A DNA stretch of 64,000 nucleotides from Tupaia tana (GCA_026018925.1 JAKSZU010000018.1:2868505-2932504), one strand, 5' to 3'. Positions 19,046-31,744 are shown, numbered from the stretch's first letter. Numbers and translations: made by a program. The notes: generated by a model from the sequence alone, not told the origin.

Positions 19046-19301
19046 GCCTTTTTTCTTTTCTTTTTTTCTTTTTTAAAGATTTTTGCTATGAGGCACGTGT
19101 GCTTACTGGAGAGAGAAAATTGAGAAATCACCCCCCAGGGAAGATGGTCAGACCGCAATCCCTTTCTCTCCATTCTCCTCTCAGGATATTGGGCTAGTAT
19201 GCACCTGCACCCAGTGTGTTTCAAGCCAGGTCTGGGGCTCAAACCACAGTTGGCCACATGGAAGTCTAGAGCATTAACCACTATGCCACCTGCTGGCCCC
19301 A
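19046..19301 (-). mobile_element. tRNA-derived SINE, long subfamily, reverse, 12-bp target duplication
   Basis: T-rich tail at the left, 'gagaaatcaccccccaggg', 'ctccattctcctctcagg', 'ctcaaaccacagttggccacatgg' and the head 'atgccacctgctggcccc'. AACTTGGCATTT at 19034-19045 and 19302-19313 is the target duplication. The head keeps 13 of 14 positions of the CTCF core (19283-19296). Confidence 0.93.
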
Positions 19302-19313
19302 AACTTGGCATTT

Positions 19314-20559
19314 TTCTACTCTTGAAATAAGTAGAACAAGCCATCCGTGGCCCCTCTCACGGGTGAATAACCAAGGTGCCAGAACGCCCTGGCCACAAGG
19401 CTGGGTGAGGTGAGGGTCGGGGCTATGTCTGCCCCAGTTCCCGGGGGGCCAAGAGGACCCTGACTGTCCTCCTTGGATGGATCTCAAGGTAGGAATACCA
19501 CCGGCACAACGTGGGGCGCCCGCCTCTGAGGAGCCTGTGCCGCGCTGTCCACGTGCGTGACTTTAAACTGCCTCCTCCCACCCAAAGTGGGTCTGAGCTC
19601 TCCCTGCGGACATCGGCTTGCTCAGCCGCCTGCTCCAGCCCACAGGAAGTGGCAGACATGACCCGGTGTGGGTTCCAGGAGCGCCACAGGTGATGCAGCA
19701 CCCACCTAGCCGCCTCTGTCCGGAGCAGCCACCACACACAGGACCCAGGCCCACGCGGCCCACGCGGCCCTGCTCCGGCCAGCAGCCTCAGCCAAGGCCC
19801 TCATGGCCAGCGGCCTGCACCCACCCGGCGAGTGAGCGTCCAGCCCGCAGGGACCTTCCTAGGTAGACACGGAGCTCTGGGGAGGCCGTTCCCAGCGGCG
19901 GGCGGCGGGGCAGTGGTGTCGCCGCTCCAGGAGCCCCTTTACGGGGCCTCAGACCCTGTCACCAGCTCTGCCAGCGGCCTCTCGTTCCGGCCCGGGGTGG
20001 GTTTGATGATGAGAAGCCAGCCATCACATGCGGCACCAGGGCCAAGCTGTGCCCCTCGCGTGGTACGTGGGGACAGTGCTATCTATGCTGGTCCTGCCAG
20101 GGGTCCCCAGCACTCAGCACAGGTGTCCATTTCTCACCTAACCACAGAGACCCCCAGCAGGCAGACCGCAGGGGGCTCTGGGACCCACCTCTGGGCGGGA
20201 CGGTTCTGGGAGCCCCGCCCGAGAGCAGGTGCACCGTGACCATCCCTAAGCTGCAGACGGTGGCACGGCGGTGAAGGGAGGACATGCTTCCACGCCCGTG
20301 GCCAAGCCGTAACTCCCGTGCGGCCCAGCCCTACGCCACGCTAGCTGTGGAGACGCGGGTGGCCATGCGGGGGCCCACGGCGGGAGCGGCGGCCTCTGGG
20401 TGCTGAGAGTGGAGAGCAGCCTCCAGCGGACAGGAACCTTGGGTGCCCGCCCTCAGCCCACAGCCAGGTTCTGCCAACAGCTGGAGGCAGCTGGGAAGGG
20501 CTCCTCCTCTGGCCACACCCCAGCCTGTGCTCGGACCCTGCCCCGGCTGCTCCTGCCTG
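19314..20559. other. unique GC-rich sequence
   Basis: No supportable gene. Frames on both strands overlap without domains. Confidence 0.45.
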
Positions 20560-20870
20560 CCCTGACCACGTCTCCTGCCCCGCCCTCACTCTAGGCTCCA
20601 GCCTCACAGGCCTCGCATCGAGCTCACCTCCACTTCGCAATGGCCATTCCCTTTCTGGAATGTTCCTTCCACACAGCTGGCTCCTCCTCTGAGAGCCCTT
20701 CCTGCCCAACGCCCCCCACCTCAGCCCTCCTCTTTATCTCGGCCCTGTCTGTGCCCACCCTGTGAACCCCGAGCTCCAGGAGTCACACCTCAGCCCTCTT
20801 CTTTATCTCGGCCCTGTCTGTGCCCACACTGTGAGCCCCGAGCTCCAGGAGTGAGGGGACCCTGTTCTGT
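20560..20870 (+). repeat. L2 LINE 3' fragment with an internal duplication
   Basis: 'tggccattccctttctggaatgttccttcc' and 'ctggctcctcctctgagagcccttcctg' match the L2 3' region (cctggaatgctcttcc ... cagagaggccttccctg), and 'ccgagctccaggag' matches its terminal part. Confidence 0.65.
20718..20853. repeat. 69-bp tandem duplication (2 copies)
   Basis: ACCTCAGCCCT starts at 20718 and 20787; both copies run to GAGCTCCAGGAGT with only a few differences. It lies inside the L2 relic. Confidence 0.9.
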
Positions 20871-21004
20871 CAGCTGTGGCAGCCCCCATGCTGGGCTGGT
20901 CCAGGTGCCCCACTACCCCTGTCATCCTACCCAGTGGTGTTCCCTCCTGGCGGTGTGAGTGCCCCTTCCCCCGCACCCCTAGTCCCTGTGGGGAAGCTGA
21001 CCCC
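20871..21004. other. unique sequence
   Basis: Short GC-rich interval, nothing recognised. Confidence 0.4.
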
Positions 21005-21235
21005 TCAGACGGATGCTGGGCCTTCAAATTGGAGCAAATAAACAACTTGAACAACCTCCGCTGTGGGGAGTCCCAGCGCCCTGGGAGCAGGCAGGGAGCG
21101 ATTTATGTGTGGCTGGGCTGCGACTCCCGCCGGGGGAGCCTCTGCAGCCCTGGCCGCCAGCCCCACTGCAGGAAAGCGCCATTCATAAGTCTGTGGCTCC
21201 GACAGTGACAGGATCATTGTCACCGAGCTACGGAC
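21005..21235. other. enhancer-like unique block
   Basis: Repeat-free, with 'aaattggagcaaataaacaacttg', 'gagcgatttatgtgtggctg', 'cgccattcataagtctgtgg' and a SOX-like core in 'gacaggatcattgtcaccg'. Candidate conserved regulatory element. Confidence 0.32.
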
Positions 21236-22409
21236 TCCGGCTCCTCCTGTTTTCTTCCAGTCTGGCAGGCTGGGCCACGGGGTGACAGAGAGAGCCATGC
21301 CCCGAGGCCGCTGCCAGCCCCGGCACAGGCTCCCCGCCCGGCAGTCCCGCATCAGTGAGGATGCCGAGGGCCGTCGGCAGGGCGGCCTGCCTGTGTCTCA
21401 GCACGGGACACCCAGGCCCAGCGGGCAGGAGGACGGCCAGGCCTCAGGGGCCCTGCGGAATGATGGTTCCTTCATAGTCATCAAGAAAAACGAGAATTCC
21501 TAGACCCGCGGAGATCCCAGGCGCTGGGCTCTGTGCGACCTGGTGGGCATGGGCACCAGGAGGCGGCTCGGCTGCTGGTGCCTGCTCTAAGACGTGGGCC
21601 CTCTTCCCAGTCCCCCAGCCTGCATCTCGCCAGGGACCCCGGCTCCACTAGGACCTGGAGGCTTCGGGGCACTGACCAGCAGGGTCGGCTGGCATTTGAA
21701 TGGCAAAGCCAGGGTGCGAGACTCCCGTGGGAACTCTGCCTGGGGAAGAGGGGTCTCGAGCCCTCGGGCACCCCGTCCGGGCGGGCACAGCCTGTCTCTC
21801 CTTCCTAGGGGCGTGGGCCGTGCTCAGCCGTAATGACGCTGACAGCGGGAGGGGAGCGGTCTGTGCATTCCCTCCATTTCACCCCCGGCCTCTCCCATTC
21901 AGACACGTGCAGGGGCCCCTCAGCCCCGTGCCAAGGCAGCGACCTCAGCCCTGGGAGCTGAGGCTGGAGCCCAGCGAGGCAGACAGGCTTCCATCAAAGA
22001 CATCCATGAACACGGGGCCCCAACCGTAGCTGGCACGAGAAGGGGGGTCTAGCCAGTGGGCAGATGAGAACCTCATTTTGTGGTGGGGGTCTGAGGCCAG
22101 ACAGGAGAGCTTTCAAGGCTCCGTCCTGCCCGAGGGGAGTTCCCCTGCTTGTTGGCGAAATGATGTGTGTCCTCGTACTGGGCTCCACCCTGTGGGGACA
22201 CAGGGATCTAGCCCCCACAGACTTGGACACCCCGGCTGTGTCACCGAGGTATCACCGAGAAACCCCCAGGGCTGTGTCACCAACCTGTAATCTGGCATCA
22301 GGTCTCTAGCCCAGAGGTTCCGTGTCCCAGCTGTGACAGGGGCACGTCAGAGAGGGGTGTCTGCAGAGACCATGGCTACTACTCTGCAGCCCACACTGCC
22401 CCTCCTCTG
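21236..22409. other. unique GC-rich sequence
   Basis: Frames up to about 110 codons on both strands, none with a domain. No RNA gene seen. Confidence 0.45.
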
Positions 22410-23794
22410 ACAGCATCTCTCCTGTACACCATGTGCACACACGTGCGAGGCTGAGGCTCCCCTGTACATGTATGCATATGCTAGGTGGAGGTTCTGTACG
22501 TGTGTGTATGCACGTGTCAGGCCAAGGTTCTCCTATACACATGCCTGCACACACATGCTAGACTGAGGCTTTCCTGTATGTGTGTGTACACGTGCTAGGC
22601 TGAGGCTCTCCTGTTCACATGTGTGGTGTGTGTACACATGCTAGGTGGAATTTCTCCTGTTCATGCATGTGCACACATGTGCTAGGACAAGGTTCCCCTG
22701 TACTTGTGTGCACACACACGCTAATACGAGGCTTCCCTGTACTTGTGTGTGCACACACGGGCTAAGACAAGGCTCTCCTGTACATATGCGTGCAACATGT
22801 GCTAGGCAGAGGCCCCCTGTACATACGTGTGCACACATGTGCTAAGATGAGGCTCCCCTGTGTGTGTACTCATGTGCTAGGTGGAGGCTCCCCTGTACAT
22901 GTGTGTGCACTCATGTGCTAGGCCGAGGCTCTCCTGTACACGTATGTACACACATGTGCTAGACAGAGGCTCCCATGTACACACGTGCACGCACACATGC
23001 TAAAACGAGGCTTCCCTGTACATGTGTGTGTACTCATGTGCTAGACGGAGGCTCCCCTGTACATGCGTGTGCACTCACATGCTAGGCGGAGGCTCCCCTG
23101 TACATGTGTGTGCACTCACATGCTAGGCGGAGGCTCCCCTGTACATGCGTGTGCACTCACATGCTAGGCGGAGGCTCCCCTGTACATGCGTGTGCACTCA
23201 TGTGCTAGGCCGAGGCTCCCCTGTACACGTATGTACACACATGTGCTAGACAGAGGCTCCCATGTACACACGTGCATGCACACATGCTAAGATGAGGCTT
23301 CCCTGTACATGCGTGTGCACTCATGTGCTAGGCCGAGGCTCCCCTGTACACGTATGTACACACATGTGCTAGACAGAGGCTCCCATGTACACACGTGCAT
23401 GCACACATGCTAAGATGAGGCTTCCCTGTACATGCGTGTGTACTCATGTGCTAGACGGAGGCTCCCCTGTACATATGTGTGCACTCACATGCTAGGCGGA
23501 GGCTCCCCTGTACATGTGTGTGCACTCACATGCTAGGCGGAGGCTCCCCTGTACATGCGTGTGCACTCACATGCTAGGCGGAGGCTCCCCTGTACATGTG
23601 TGTGCACTCACATGCTAGGCGGAGGCTCCCCTGTACATGCTTGTGCACTCACATGCTAGGCGGAGGCTCCCCTGTACATGTGTGTGCACTCACATGCTAG
23701 GCGGAGGCTCCCCTGTACATGCATGTGCACTCACATGCTAGGCGGAGGCTCCACTGTACATGCGTGTGCACACAGGTGCTAGGCTAAAGCTCCC
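22410..23794. repeat. 41-bp minisatellite (about 33 units)
   Basis: Unit CTAGGCGGAGGCTCCCCTGTACATGCGTGTGCACTCACATG. Diverged units at the left, homogeneous units at 23050-23160 and 23480-23760. A three-unit block of about 122 bp (CGTATGTACACACATGTGC...GCTAAGATGAGG) is repeated back to back at about 23220 and 23341, showing higher-order amplification. Alternating purine-pyrimidine pieces (TGTGTGCAC) recur in every unit. Confidence 0.95.
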
Positions 23795-24389
23795 CACTCC
23801 ATAGGCTTTGTTCTGTGTAGGTGATCAGACGTGGCCTCAAATTATATGAGAACCACCTAGGATGGTTTGTCTGTGCAAAACATGGAGAAGTGTGTGTGGG
23901 TGTGTGCACCCCACATGTGTGCATGTCAGTGTGCAAGTGTGCCTGTGTGTGCATGCAGTATATACACACAAGTAAGCATGCATGAGTGTGCATATGGTGA
24001 GGGTGGGCAAGAGCGTGCACACATGTGTGCACAGGTGGTGAAGGTGCCCCGTATGTGCATCAGAGGGATGAGGGCAGGTTGGCTCCACGCACCCCCATGC
24101 CCTAGGACCCCCCCTCAGGACGTGCCATGGGCCCACCAGGGGATTTCTACAACACGAGGACGGTGTGGGGACCACACAGGAGGAAGCGCCTTCCGGTCAG
24201 GGGAGAACACGGCGGCCTGGCGCGGTGTTGCTGCAGATGCGGGCTGCCCCTCAGTGCGTGGGGCTCTGCCCAGCGACCTGCAAGAAGCTTGGAAGGTTCC
24301 TTCTACATCAGAAATGCCATGAAACCCTTTTGCTTAAATATCAAACAAGGCATTATTATCTTTCCTATTTTTTCTCATCACATCATCAC
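23795..24389. other. TG-rich spacer then unique sequence
   Basis: 23885-24030 is rich in TGTG/CATG dinucleotides, probably decayed satellite. The rest is unique with nothing recognised. Confidence 0.5.
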
Positions 24390-24540
24390 AAAAGTCCCCA
24401 GAGAGTGGGGTGGAAGGGGAAATTTTCCTCATGTTCTGATGCAGAATTCAAAGCGTGGTAAGGTGAAGTGACTTGTTCAAAGTCACCGTGAATGAGACAG
24501 AGGTGGGCAAGTCCTGGGGACTCGCAGGACGGAAGCAGAA
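24390..24540 (-). repeat. MIR SINE fragment, reverse
   Basis: 'aggtgaagtgacttgttcaaagtcacc' is the reversed MIR core (gttaagtgacttgcccaaggtcac). Further bases fit poorly. Confidence 0.65.
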
Positions 24541-25679
24541 GTGCATGTCAGCCCACACGCCTAGCACGCATCGCAGGACGACTGAGCCCGCCTCCGCTTC
24601 GGCCTGTCCTGCTCCTTCTCACGTTCTCGCGACCACCCTCGCCAGTCGCTCGACCGTGCCATCTCTTCCCGTGTCCCGATGCATGCACCCCGTCTGAGGT
24701 GGGAGCTGTCTGCTGGTGCCGAGCGTCCCCTTGCAGCACCTCGCAGCGAGGCCTGAACCACAGGGCTCGGGAATGGTTTGTCTGTGCACCCCCAGAGCGC
24801 AGTGAGCCGGGTCTGCTTCCAGAGATCTGAGGTCCTGAAGATGCAGCTGCAGGGCAGAGGCAGTTGGCCATTTATTTATTGCCATCCTTGGGGTTTTACT
24901 GGGGTCTCCATAAAATCTGCTCGTTGAGTCAGGAAGGTTTATGGTCTGGGTTGTGTTTTGGGGATTTTAGATTCTGCTTGTTTGGTTTGTCATTTTGAGA
25001 AAAGCCACAAGTTTTGTTTTGTTTTGCTTTGCTTTAAACAAAGGAATTTCAGGATTTGTGGGGAAGCCGAAGAGGACCCTACATCCTGCAGAAGGGAAGG
25101 AAACATTTTCTGGGACGTTTTCAGGGAAACAGAAGCTAGGGAGAGTTGGGACAGTTCGTGTGGATTTTTTCAGCCCTCAATACTAAATTTTCTAACCTCG
25201 CTTTTCCCTTTCATCCCTGTGAAATAGCTGAATCAGGTAAAAGGAGAACTTCAGAGGGAAGGCCGGAGCCATCTCTGCGGCTTCCGAGGGTCCTGTCGTT
25301 CTCACGCGTGGACAGCTAAAACATGCTCACCGTTGTAAGAAATGTTCGCACTTAGCCAAAATGCCATACAACTCTTCTGAAGGCATGCCTTGCTTCTTCC
25401 ATAAAGAGTGTAGATGTAAAACTCCCTGAAATATTTTTCCTCCATGCTCAATTTTTTCTTAAAAGATTAAGAAGGGTGCCAAGGGCGCCGTTTCCCCACA
25501 AACGAGACACAGCCTGGGTGTCTCTGCAGCACATGGCTGGCATCTGCGTGTGTCAGTGAGCAAAGCGTTTCAGGGGCGCGTGCAGTGTTTTCTCTCTTTG
25601 CTGACTTTGCCGTAAATTCTGCAGTGGCTTTGGAAGAACACAGAGAAGCTCACCTGTCACTGTCCATGCTCGTCAATAT
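24541..25679. other. unique sequence
   Basis: AT-richer from 24870 on. No gene, RNA or assigned repeat; 25000-25050 has T/G-rich runs. Confidence 0.4.
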
Positions 25680-25960
25680 TCCCTCCACGTGAACTTTGCT
25701 TTCAATCATTTCAACTTTTAACACGAACGGCACAGAAATACGCTGTTTCCGTCTATGTGCTTATAAGACGTGCAGAGCCGTCGCCGGCGGGACCATGTTT
25801 TGCTGCATGATCGGGTCCCTGGGAGTACAGACATAGCACAAACTGAGCTGCGTTCAAACAGCTGTCCTAGTCGCTGAAACCAGACATAGCACAAGCCAAA
25901 GCGAGCTACAAGAATTTTCATAATGGCTCAAAGTTAATGAGTAATTTTAAGAAGGTTCCG
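25680..25960. other. enhancer-like unique block with an internal 14-bp direct repeat
   Basis: CAGACATAGCACAA occurs twice 59 bp apart (about 25827 and 25886). The flanks 'tttcaatcatttcaacttttaac' and 'ggctcaaagttaatgagtaatttt' are TAAT-rich and low in CpG. Candidate regulatory element. Confidence 0.33.
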
Positions 25961-26899
25961 ATAGCCCCGTCCAGGGGCCCGTGAATACAGCAGTCTGTAT
26001 TTTGGCAAGGAGGGTCGGACTGGGAGATGCAAACACCGCACAAGCAGCTCTCTTTCACCACGTCATTTGAAACGGATGACAGAATGGAGGGGCACTAATT
26101 GATCCCAAAGAACACTTTCACTCTCCCCCGAAAGAGCACCAATTTCCAACGCCCCCCAATAAGTCACAAGGGTTATCTGCTGGTGAAGACATGCCCCATC
26201 CCAGCGGCTGATCAACTCCTGCAGCCACTTAAGCCCAGAGCAGCCCCCGGGAGGGAAACACCCTTCGGCAACTATTTCTGGGGAAGGGGGGCAGGGGGCC
26301 TCCTCCCAGTGGCCTGCTGTTTGCCCTGGGCCAATGCCACCTTCTAACGGAGAGAAACCCCAGGGGAGCTTTTCGATGCCTTGATGACAGGATTTTAAAA
26401 GCCCACGTGAGGCAGAACATGGGCGGTGTGGCTGACTGAATCGAAGCCCTGTAACCAGATTTCTGGGGTTGCAGGTACGATCCAAACTGCCTGCGTTTCG
26501 TCCAGAGGTACCGCAGTTTACAGCTCTCTCCTGCAGCCTCCTGGCTCTGCCCTCCACAAGCCGATGGGAGTGCCGTGCCCAGGGCCTCATCAGGGCTGAG
26601 CTGCAGGCAGACGGGGGTGCTCGCCCGGCCCGGCCTCTGCTCCCCACACGGGAGGGGCAGTCGGGCCACGCTTGGGTCCTGGTCACAGTTTTAGTGGTGC
26701 CGTTCACTCTTGAAAGCGTCTGGACTCAGATGACAGAGTAAATGGTCACCCTCCGCATCAACAAACGGGTGACGCACGGCCCCTCATTAGCACGTGGGGC
26801 GGTACCCAGGATGGCTCTGTCCACACGCGGTTGTCCTTGGTCCTCACCTAGGGAAACGAACCCTGGGACCCCTCGCTCTTCCCCTTCCCCACACCCCTG
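25961..26899. other. unique sequence
   Basis: 26080-26180 contains 'gcactaattgatcccaaag' and 'gcaccaatttcc', again enhancer-like but weaker. A minus-strand frame of 214 codons (26063-26707) has no domain and is not called. Confidence 0.4.
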
Positions 26900-26984
26900 C
26901 ACACAGGTTCACATACACACAAACGGGAGAGCACTTGCTAGGTGTGTGCAGAGCCTCGCTCTCCTGAGGGGTCATGCTCTGTCT

Positions 26985-27815
26985 TCAGACATATGTGTGC
27001 ACAGGAGTGTGTGTGTGTGTGTGTGTGTGTGTGCAGGTGTGTGTGTGTGTGTGTGTGTGCAGGGGTACATATGTGTGCAGGGGTTTGTGTGCACAGGGGT
27101 GTGTGTGTATGTGTGTGCAGGGGTATATGTGTGTGTGCAGTGTGTGTGCACAGGAATACGTGTGTGTGTGTGTGCACGCAGGGGTATATGTATGTGCAGG
27201 GGTTTGTGTGTGTAGGGACATATGTGTGCAGGTGTATGTATGTATAGGTGTGTGTGTATGCAGGGGTATATCTGTGTGTGCAGGTATGTATGTGTACAGG
27301 GGTATATGTGTGCAGGGGTATGTGTGTATGTGCAGGGGTATATGTGTGTGTGCAGGTGCGTGTGTGCAGGGGTATATGTGTGTGTGCAGGTATGTGTGTT
27401 CAGGGTATGTGTGTAGGGTGTGTGTGTGCAGGGGTATATATTTGTACAAGGTATGTGTGTGCAGGTAAGTGTGTGCAGGGCTATGTGTGTGCAGGTGTGT
27501 ATGTGCAGGGTATATGTGTAGGGTGTGTGTGCAGGAGTATATGTGTGTGTAAGATGTGTGTGTGCAGGTGTGTTTGTACAGGATGTGTGTGTGTATAGGT
27601 GTATGTTTCTGTGCAGGGGTGTGTGTTTCTGGACAGGGGTGTGTGTTTCTGGGCAGGGGTGTGTGTCTCTGGGCAGGGGTGTGTGTCTCTGGGCAGGGGT
27701 GTGTGTCTCTGGGCAGGGGTTGTGTCTCTGGGCAGGGGTGTGTGTTTCTGGGCAGGCGTGTGTTTCCGTGCAGGGGTGTGTGTGTGCAGGGGTGTGTATA
27801 CGTGCAGGGAGAAGT
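26985..27815. repeat. TG-rich compound array (TG)n, TGTGCAGGGGTATA and a 20-bp unit
   Basis: Pure (TG)n at about 27008-27060, then units of TGTGTGTGCAGGGGTATATG (27061-27600), then nine or so copies of a 20-bp unit TGTGTGTCTCTGGGCAGGGG (27603-27782). Frames across it code Cys/Val repeats (VCAGVCV) and, in reverse, His/Thr repeats (HTPAHTH); these are artefacts. Strongly Z-DNA-prone. Confidence 0.92.
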
Positions 27816-28250
27816 GCGGTCCTGTGGTGGACAGCACAGGTAAACCAGGGGACCAGAGAAAAACCGAGAGGGACAGACCGCGGTGACAGAGAAACCCAAA
27901 CCCCCTACAGCTTTGAAAAGCAACGTGTTTAATCTGCAGCCCAGGACCAGCGGGAGGCTCTTCCTCCTGCTTCTGGGCCAGGCCTCGGTGGGCGGCAGCG
28001 TGGACCTGGCTCGTAGGCCCCACGCAGAGCCTGAGGAGGTGGGCTGGGGTGTCTCGTTTCCCTCCCAGCTTTACTGAGGGAGGGGCACAGCTGAAGCCCG
28101 AACGTAGCTGAGGTGTGCAGCTGTCTGCTGCAACATGTGCATCGTGGGACGGCCACACTCACGCCAGCTGCACACCCTTTGCCGTCCTGGCTCTGGGCCA
28201 GCCACCATGCAGGACCAGAGCTCTGCACCGAGAGCCGCCGCTGTCCCTCC

Positions 28251-28310
28251 CAGCCCCGGCCCCCAGCCCCGGCCCCCAGCCCCGGCCCCCAGCCCCGGCT
28301 CCCAGCCCTG
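28251..28310. repeat. 13-bp C-rich repeat (4 units)
   Basis: CAGCCCCGGCCCC at 28251, 28264, 28277 and 28290. The complementary strand has GGGGG/GGGG runs that could form a G-quadruplex. Confidence 0.9.
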
Positions 28311-30051
28311 GCAACCACCACCCTGCTCTGTCCCGTGAGGTCGACTTTCTAGATCCCACACAGCGGTGAGCGCGGGCGTGACCGACTGCGTGACAGAGCT
28401 TCTTGGAGCTAAGCCCCAGGTCGGGCCGCACAGAGGAATTCCAGTTCCGAGGGTGTAAAGGAGCGAGGGGCTTGTCGAGGGGCCGGGGGCAGGGAGCTTC
28501 TGGTTGGCCCAGGGACGTCGTTTCCTGCTCTCCGGCCAGAGACAGGGTGGGTGGAGACACTCAGGGCCTGGGGAGGCAGGAAGGGCAGGTACCTGCCCCA
28601 AGTGCCCTCTCTGCACTCCCCTGTGGGCGCCCCACCTACGCCCTGCTCAGCAGGTGCTAGGCCACCCAAGGAGCTGTCTGCTCCCCGTGGGCACAAGGCT
28701 GGTGGGATCACCTGGGGGCCGTGTTGCTCACATCCAGGCCAGGGGGGCACTGGCCTCCGTGCCTCGTGGGCTCCCGTAGGCACTCAGGGTCACAGCAGCC
28801 TGCTCCCAGTAGCACAGCAGTGGCCCAGAGTGTGGCTGTCCTCACAGCCAGGGGTGCGCAGTGTGCACGTCAGCCCTGAGGAAGGCCGTGACTGCTGTCC
28901 ACGGCCTCCCAGGCCTCCCAGGCAGCCCCCCGTAGACAGAGCCCGGGAGCTCGCCCTCCGGCTGCTCAGCACCTCTTGGAAGGGGAGAGAGGGAGGCAGT
29001 TCCCACGCTCCCTCCTGGCCAGGCACCGGCTGACTGCATTGGAGCCGTCCCCAATCCCCCTGAGGTACCTCAGCTAGGGCCACACCCTGGGCCGCTCCTC
29101 CACCACGGCCCTGGCCTACAGCACCAGTCCGAGTCCAGTCCCTTTCTCTGGGCATCGCCATGGAGCGGAGGAGGGGCATGATTCAGAAAGATGCCTCTGA
29201 GGACAGAGACAGCGAAGGAGGGCCGGGGAGCCGCAGCTGAGCGTTCTACACACGAAGCGCCTTCGTCCAGCCCGGCTAAAATTAAATGCTGGCAAGGATG
29301 TGAGAGCCGCTGTGGGAGCGTGGACTTCCCTTTTGGAAAAACGTTTGGCGGCGTCTGGGAACGCCGGACACCATGCCTGCTGGGTGACCCGGAGTTCCGC
29401 TCCCGGAGCACAGGCAGCAGGGAGGCCAGCACGCCGTGCTCGGGGCCCCAGGCCGGGAGCTGCCAGCGGTGCTCAGCAGTTGGGTCTACGCGGGCAGCAC
29501 CGCACGCCCGAGAAGACGGTGCACGTACCCCAGGCTGGCTGTCACGTGCTGAGACCTTCTGGGCACACCCACCTGGGATCCCCTTACAGACTGCCCCAGA
29601 TTAGGCTCCAGGGAGGGAGGGGCATGGGGCTCCTGGGGTGGCGGCTGCACAAGTGTGTTCGCTTCTCGCGACGCAGTGATCCTCCAAGGGACCCGAGCCC
29701 ACTCCTGCCTGCATTCCACAGTTTTAAGCTCGATGAAGTGATCCCTAAGCTACCCACGTGCAAAGGCTAACAGGACGGAGGGCCAGTGCTGGGAGGCCGA
29801 GGCCAGACCCACGCTCAGCTCGCCGGGCAGCCTCAGCCCCCATGGGCCTGTGCGGAAGGGCTCCCCTCCTGTGAGTGTCTGGACCCTCTGAAAAGTGTTG
29901 AACCTTCACCCAGAAAATGCACAAGTACCCTGTTTTCTGTGCAGACTCTGGGGCTCTGGTCCCCCGGGCTCTCACCCAGGCTCACCCCACAATCTGCAGG
30001 TGCAGGAGCTCTGAATGGGGGATGCTGGGCACCAGATACGAGCAGCCCTGG
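28311..30051. other. unique GC-rich sequence
   Basis: Dense overlapping frames on both strands up to 181 codons, none with a domain; no repeat recognised. Confidence 0.4.
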
Positions 30052-30152
30052 GGCTGAGTCCTGGCCCCAACCCTTGTCGTGGGGGAGCCTGGGGACAGTG
30101 GCTTATGTTTGGGTCTCAGTCTCCTCATCTGCAAAATGGGATCAGGAAGCCC
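30052..30152 (+). repeat. MIR SINE fragment
   Basis: 'gtctcagtctcctcatctgcaaaatgggatcagg' is a clear MIR core, preceded by a poorer head. Confidence 0.75.
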
Positions 30153-31729
30153 AGGAGAAGATTGGGGGGCAGGGGTGTTCTGTGCTGATAAGGCACCCGA
30201 GCACATAACTCTAAGCCCGTCACCCAGTAAGAATGTCGTGAACGTCAGCCGCTGCTCCGAGGTGGCCTCCAAGCCTCCCTCCAGCTCTGACATTCCAGAT
30301 TCTATTATCTACCGAAAATTCCACCCTCGGCTTAGCATTGAGCAACACCAGGGAGCGCGTGTCCTCCGCATCGAGGTCAGGTTTCCTCTGGAAGGTCGTG
30401 GTTTTGGCACTTGGGCTCTCTGGAAAATAAAGTCAGCTTGCAAATGAGATGTCACATGTGTCCGGTGACAGTGTCACAGGCCTGCGTGCAGAGCAGTTTC
30501 CAGAACATCGGTTCCAGCCCAGAAGCTGCTGGGCAGCCCTGCGTGGTCCCGGCTGCGTGACTCTGGCTTTATAGCGAGCAGCCTTTGCCAGAAGACTGCT
30601 GGGAGCCTTAGTCGAGTCTCCTCTCTGCAGTGGGGGAAGCCAGACCGCAGGCCCGGGGAGCCCTTGGGCAGGGGAGGTGCCCTTCTCGGGGGCCATGTGG
30701 CTCTCCCGCTGTCCCGCTTAGCTCCTGTCACGCCAGTAAGGAGACTTGCAGCAATGGTAATGGGGCCTGTGGGTTCACGGCGTCACCCCCTTCGCCACCG
30801 GGAAAGCCCGTCCTGGGGAGCAGCCAGGGCGTGGGGGCCGGGCAGGACAGAGATGGGCCCCGGCCCCCAGCGCTGCTTCGCCATCAGAGAAGCGGTCACC
30901 TCTGCTCCGAGGCCTGGCATCAAAGCGGCAAGACTCCCGCAGCTGCCTCCCTGCTGGGCACCCCAACACCGAGAGCGGGCAGCCTGGGGAGGCCTCCGCC
31001 CGCAGAGCTGCACGAGCCCACGGCACTTCTGAATGAGACGCTCCGACTCATTTTACAGAGGACATGGGTTCCGGGGAGCCGAGCGTCTGGGCCGCACTGG
31101 CCGTCAGCGAGTGCAGGAGCGGGCCTGGAGGCCCAGAGCCATGCCCTCACCGTGTGCCCGCCACCGTCTTACAACGGCCCGATATGAAGACGGGCCATTT
31201 TCTCCGTTCCCATCTGAGCAAAGAGGCCATGCCCTGGCAGGAAACTGACCAGAAAGCCGGTGGCCCGTCTCACTCCAGCGGGGCCAGATCCCACAGAGGG
31301 CTTTGCTCAGAGCACCCGAACCGTTCTCAAACCATCAAGGTCGCTGGAAACCAGGAGAGAGCCTGCGAGTCGACAGCCGGGTGCAGCCTGCGGCCTGTGA
31401 CAACCAGCTGTCACGTGGGTCCTGGACGGCGTCCTGGGGCAGACAGGCTGACAAACTGAACACGTGTGGCCAGAGAACGGTCGTAGAGAGCGATGCTGAG
31501 AGCAGGCCCGTGTTGGGTCCCGGGCTGCAGCGAGTGGGCCGGACCCCGAATGCCCGTATGTGTAAGGGGCTTACAACACGAGGGCTGGCCGGGGACTCTG
31601 CACTATTTTCTCACTCTTTTCCATGAACCTGAAAGTGTTTTAAAAAATAAAGTTTACTATTAGGTCGTCGGAAGTCATGACATATTTTTTCTATGCAAAA
31701 ACGCGTCATGACTTTTCTGACATCCCGAT
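30153..31729. other. unique sequence
   Basis: No gene recognised. A short 'ctcattttacagagg' near 31049 could be a MIR scrap. The right end (31620-31740) is AT-rich. Confidence 0.4.
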
Positions 31730-31744
31730 AAAAAGATTACAGTC

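Noticed and set aside
26974..27923. Cys-rich forward and His/Thr-rich reverse frames
   Set aside because: Encoded by TG/CA repeats.
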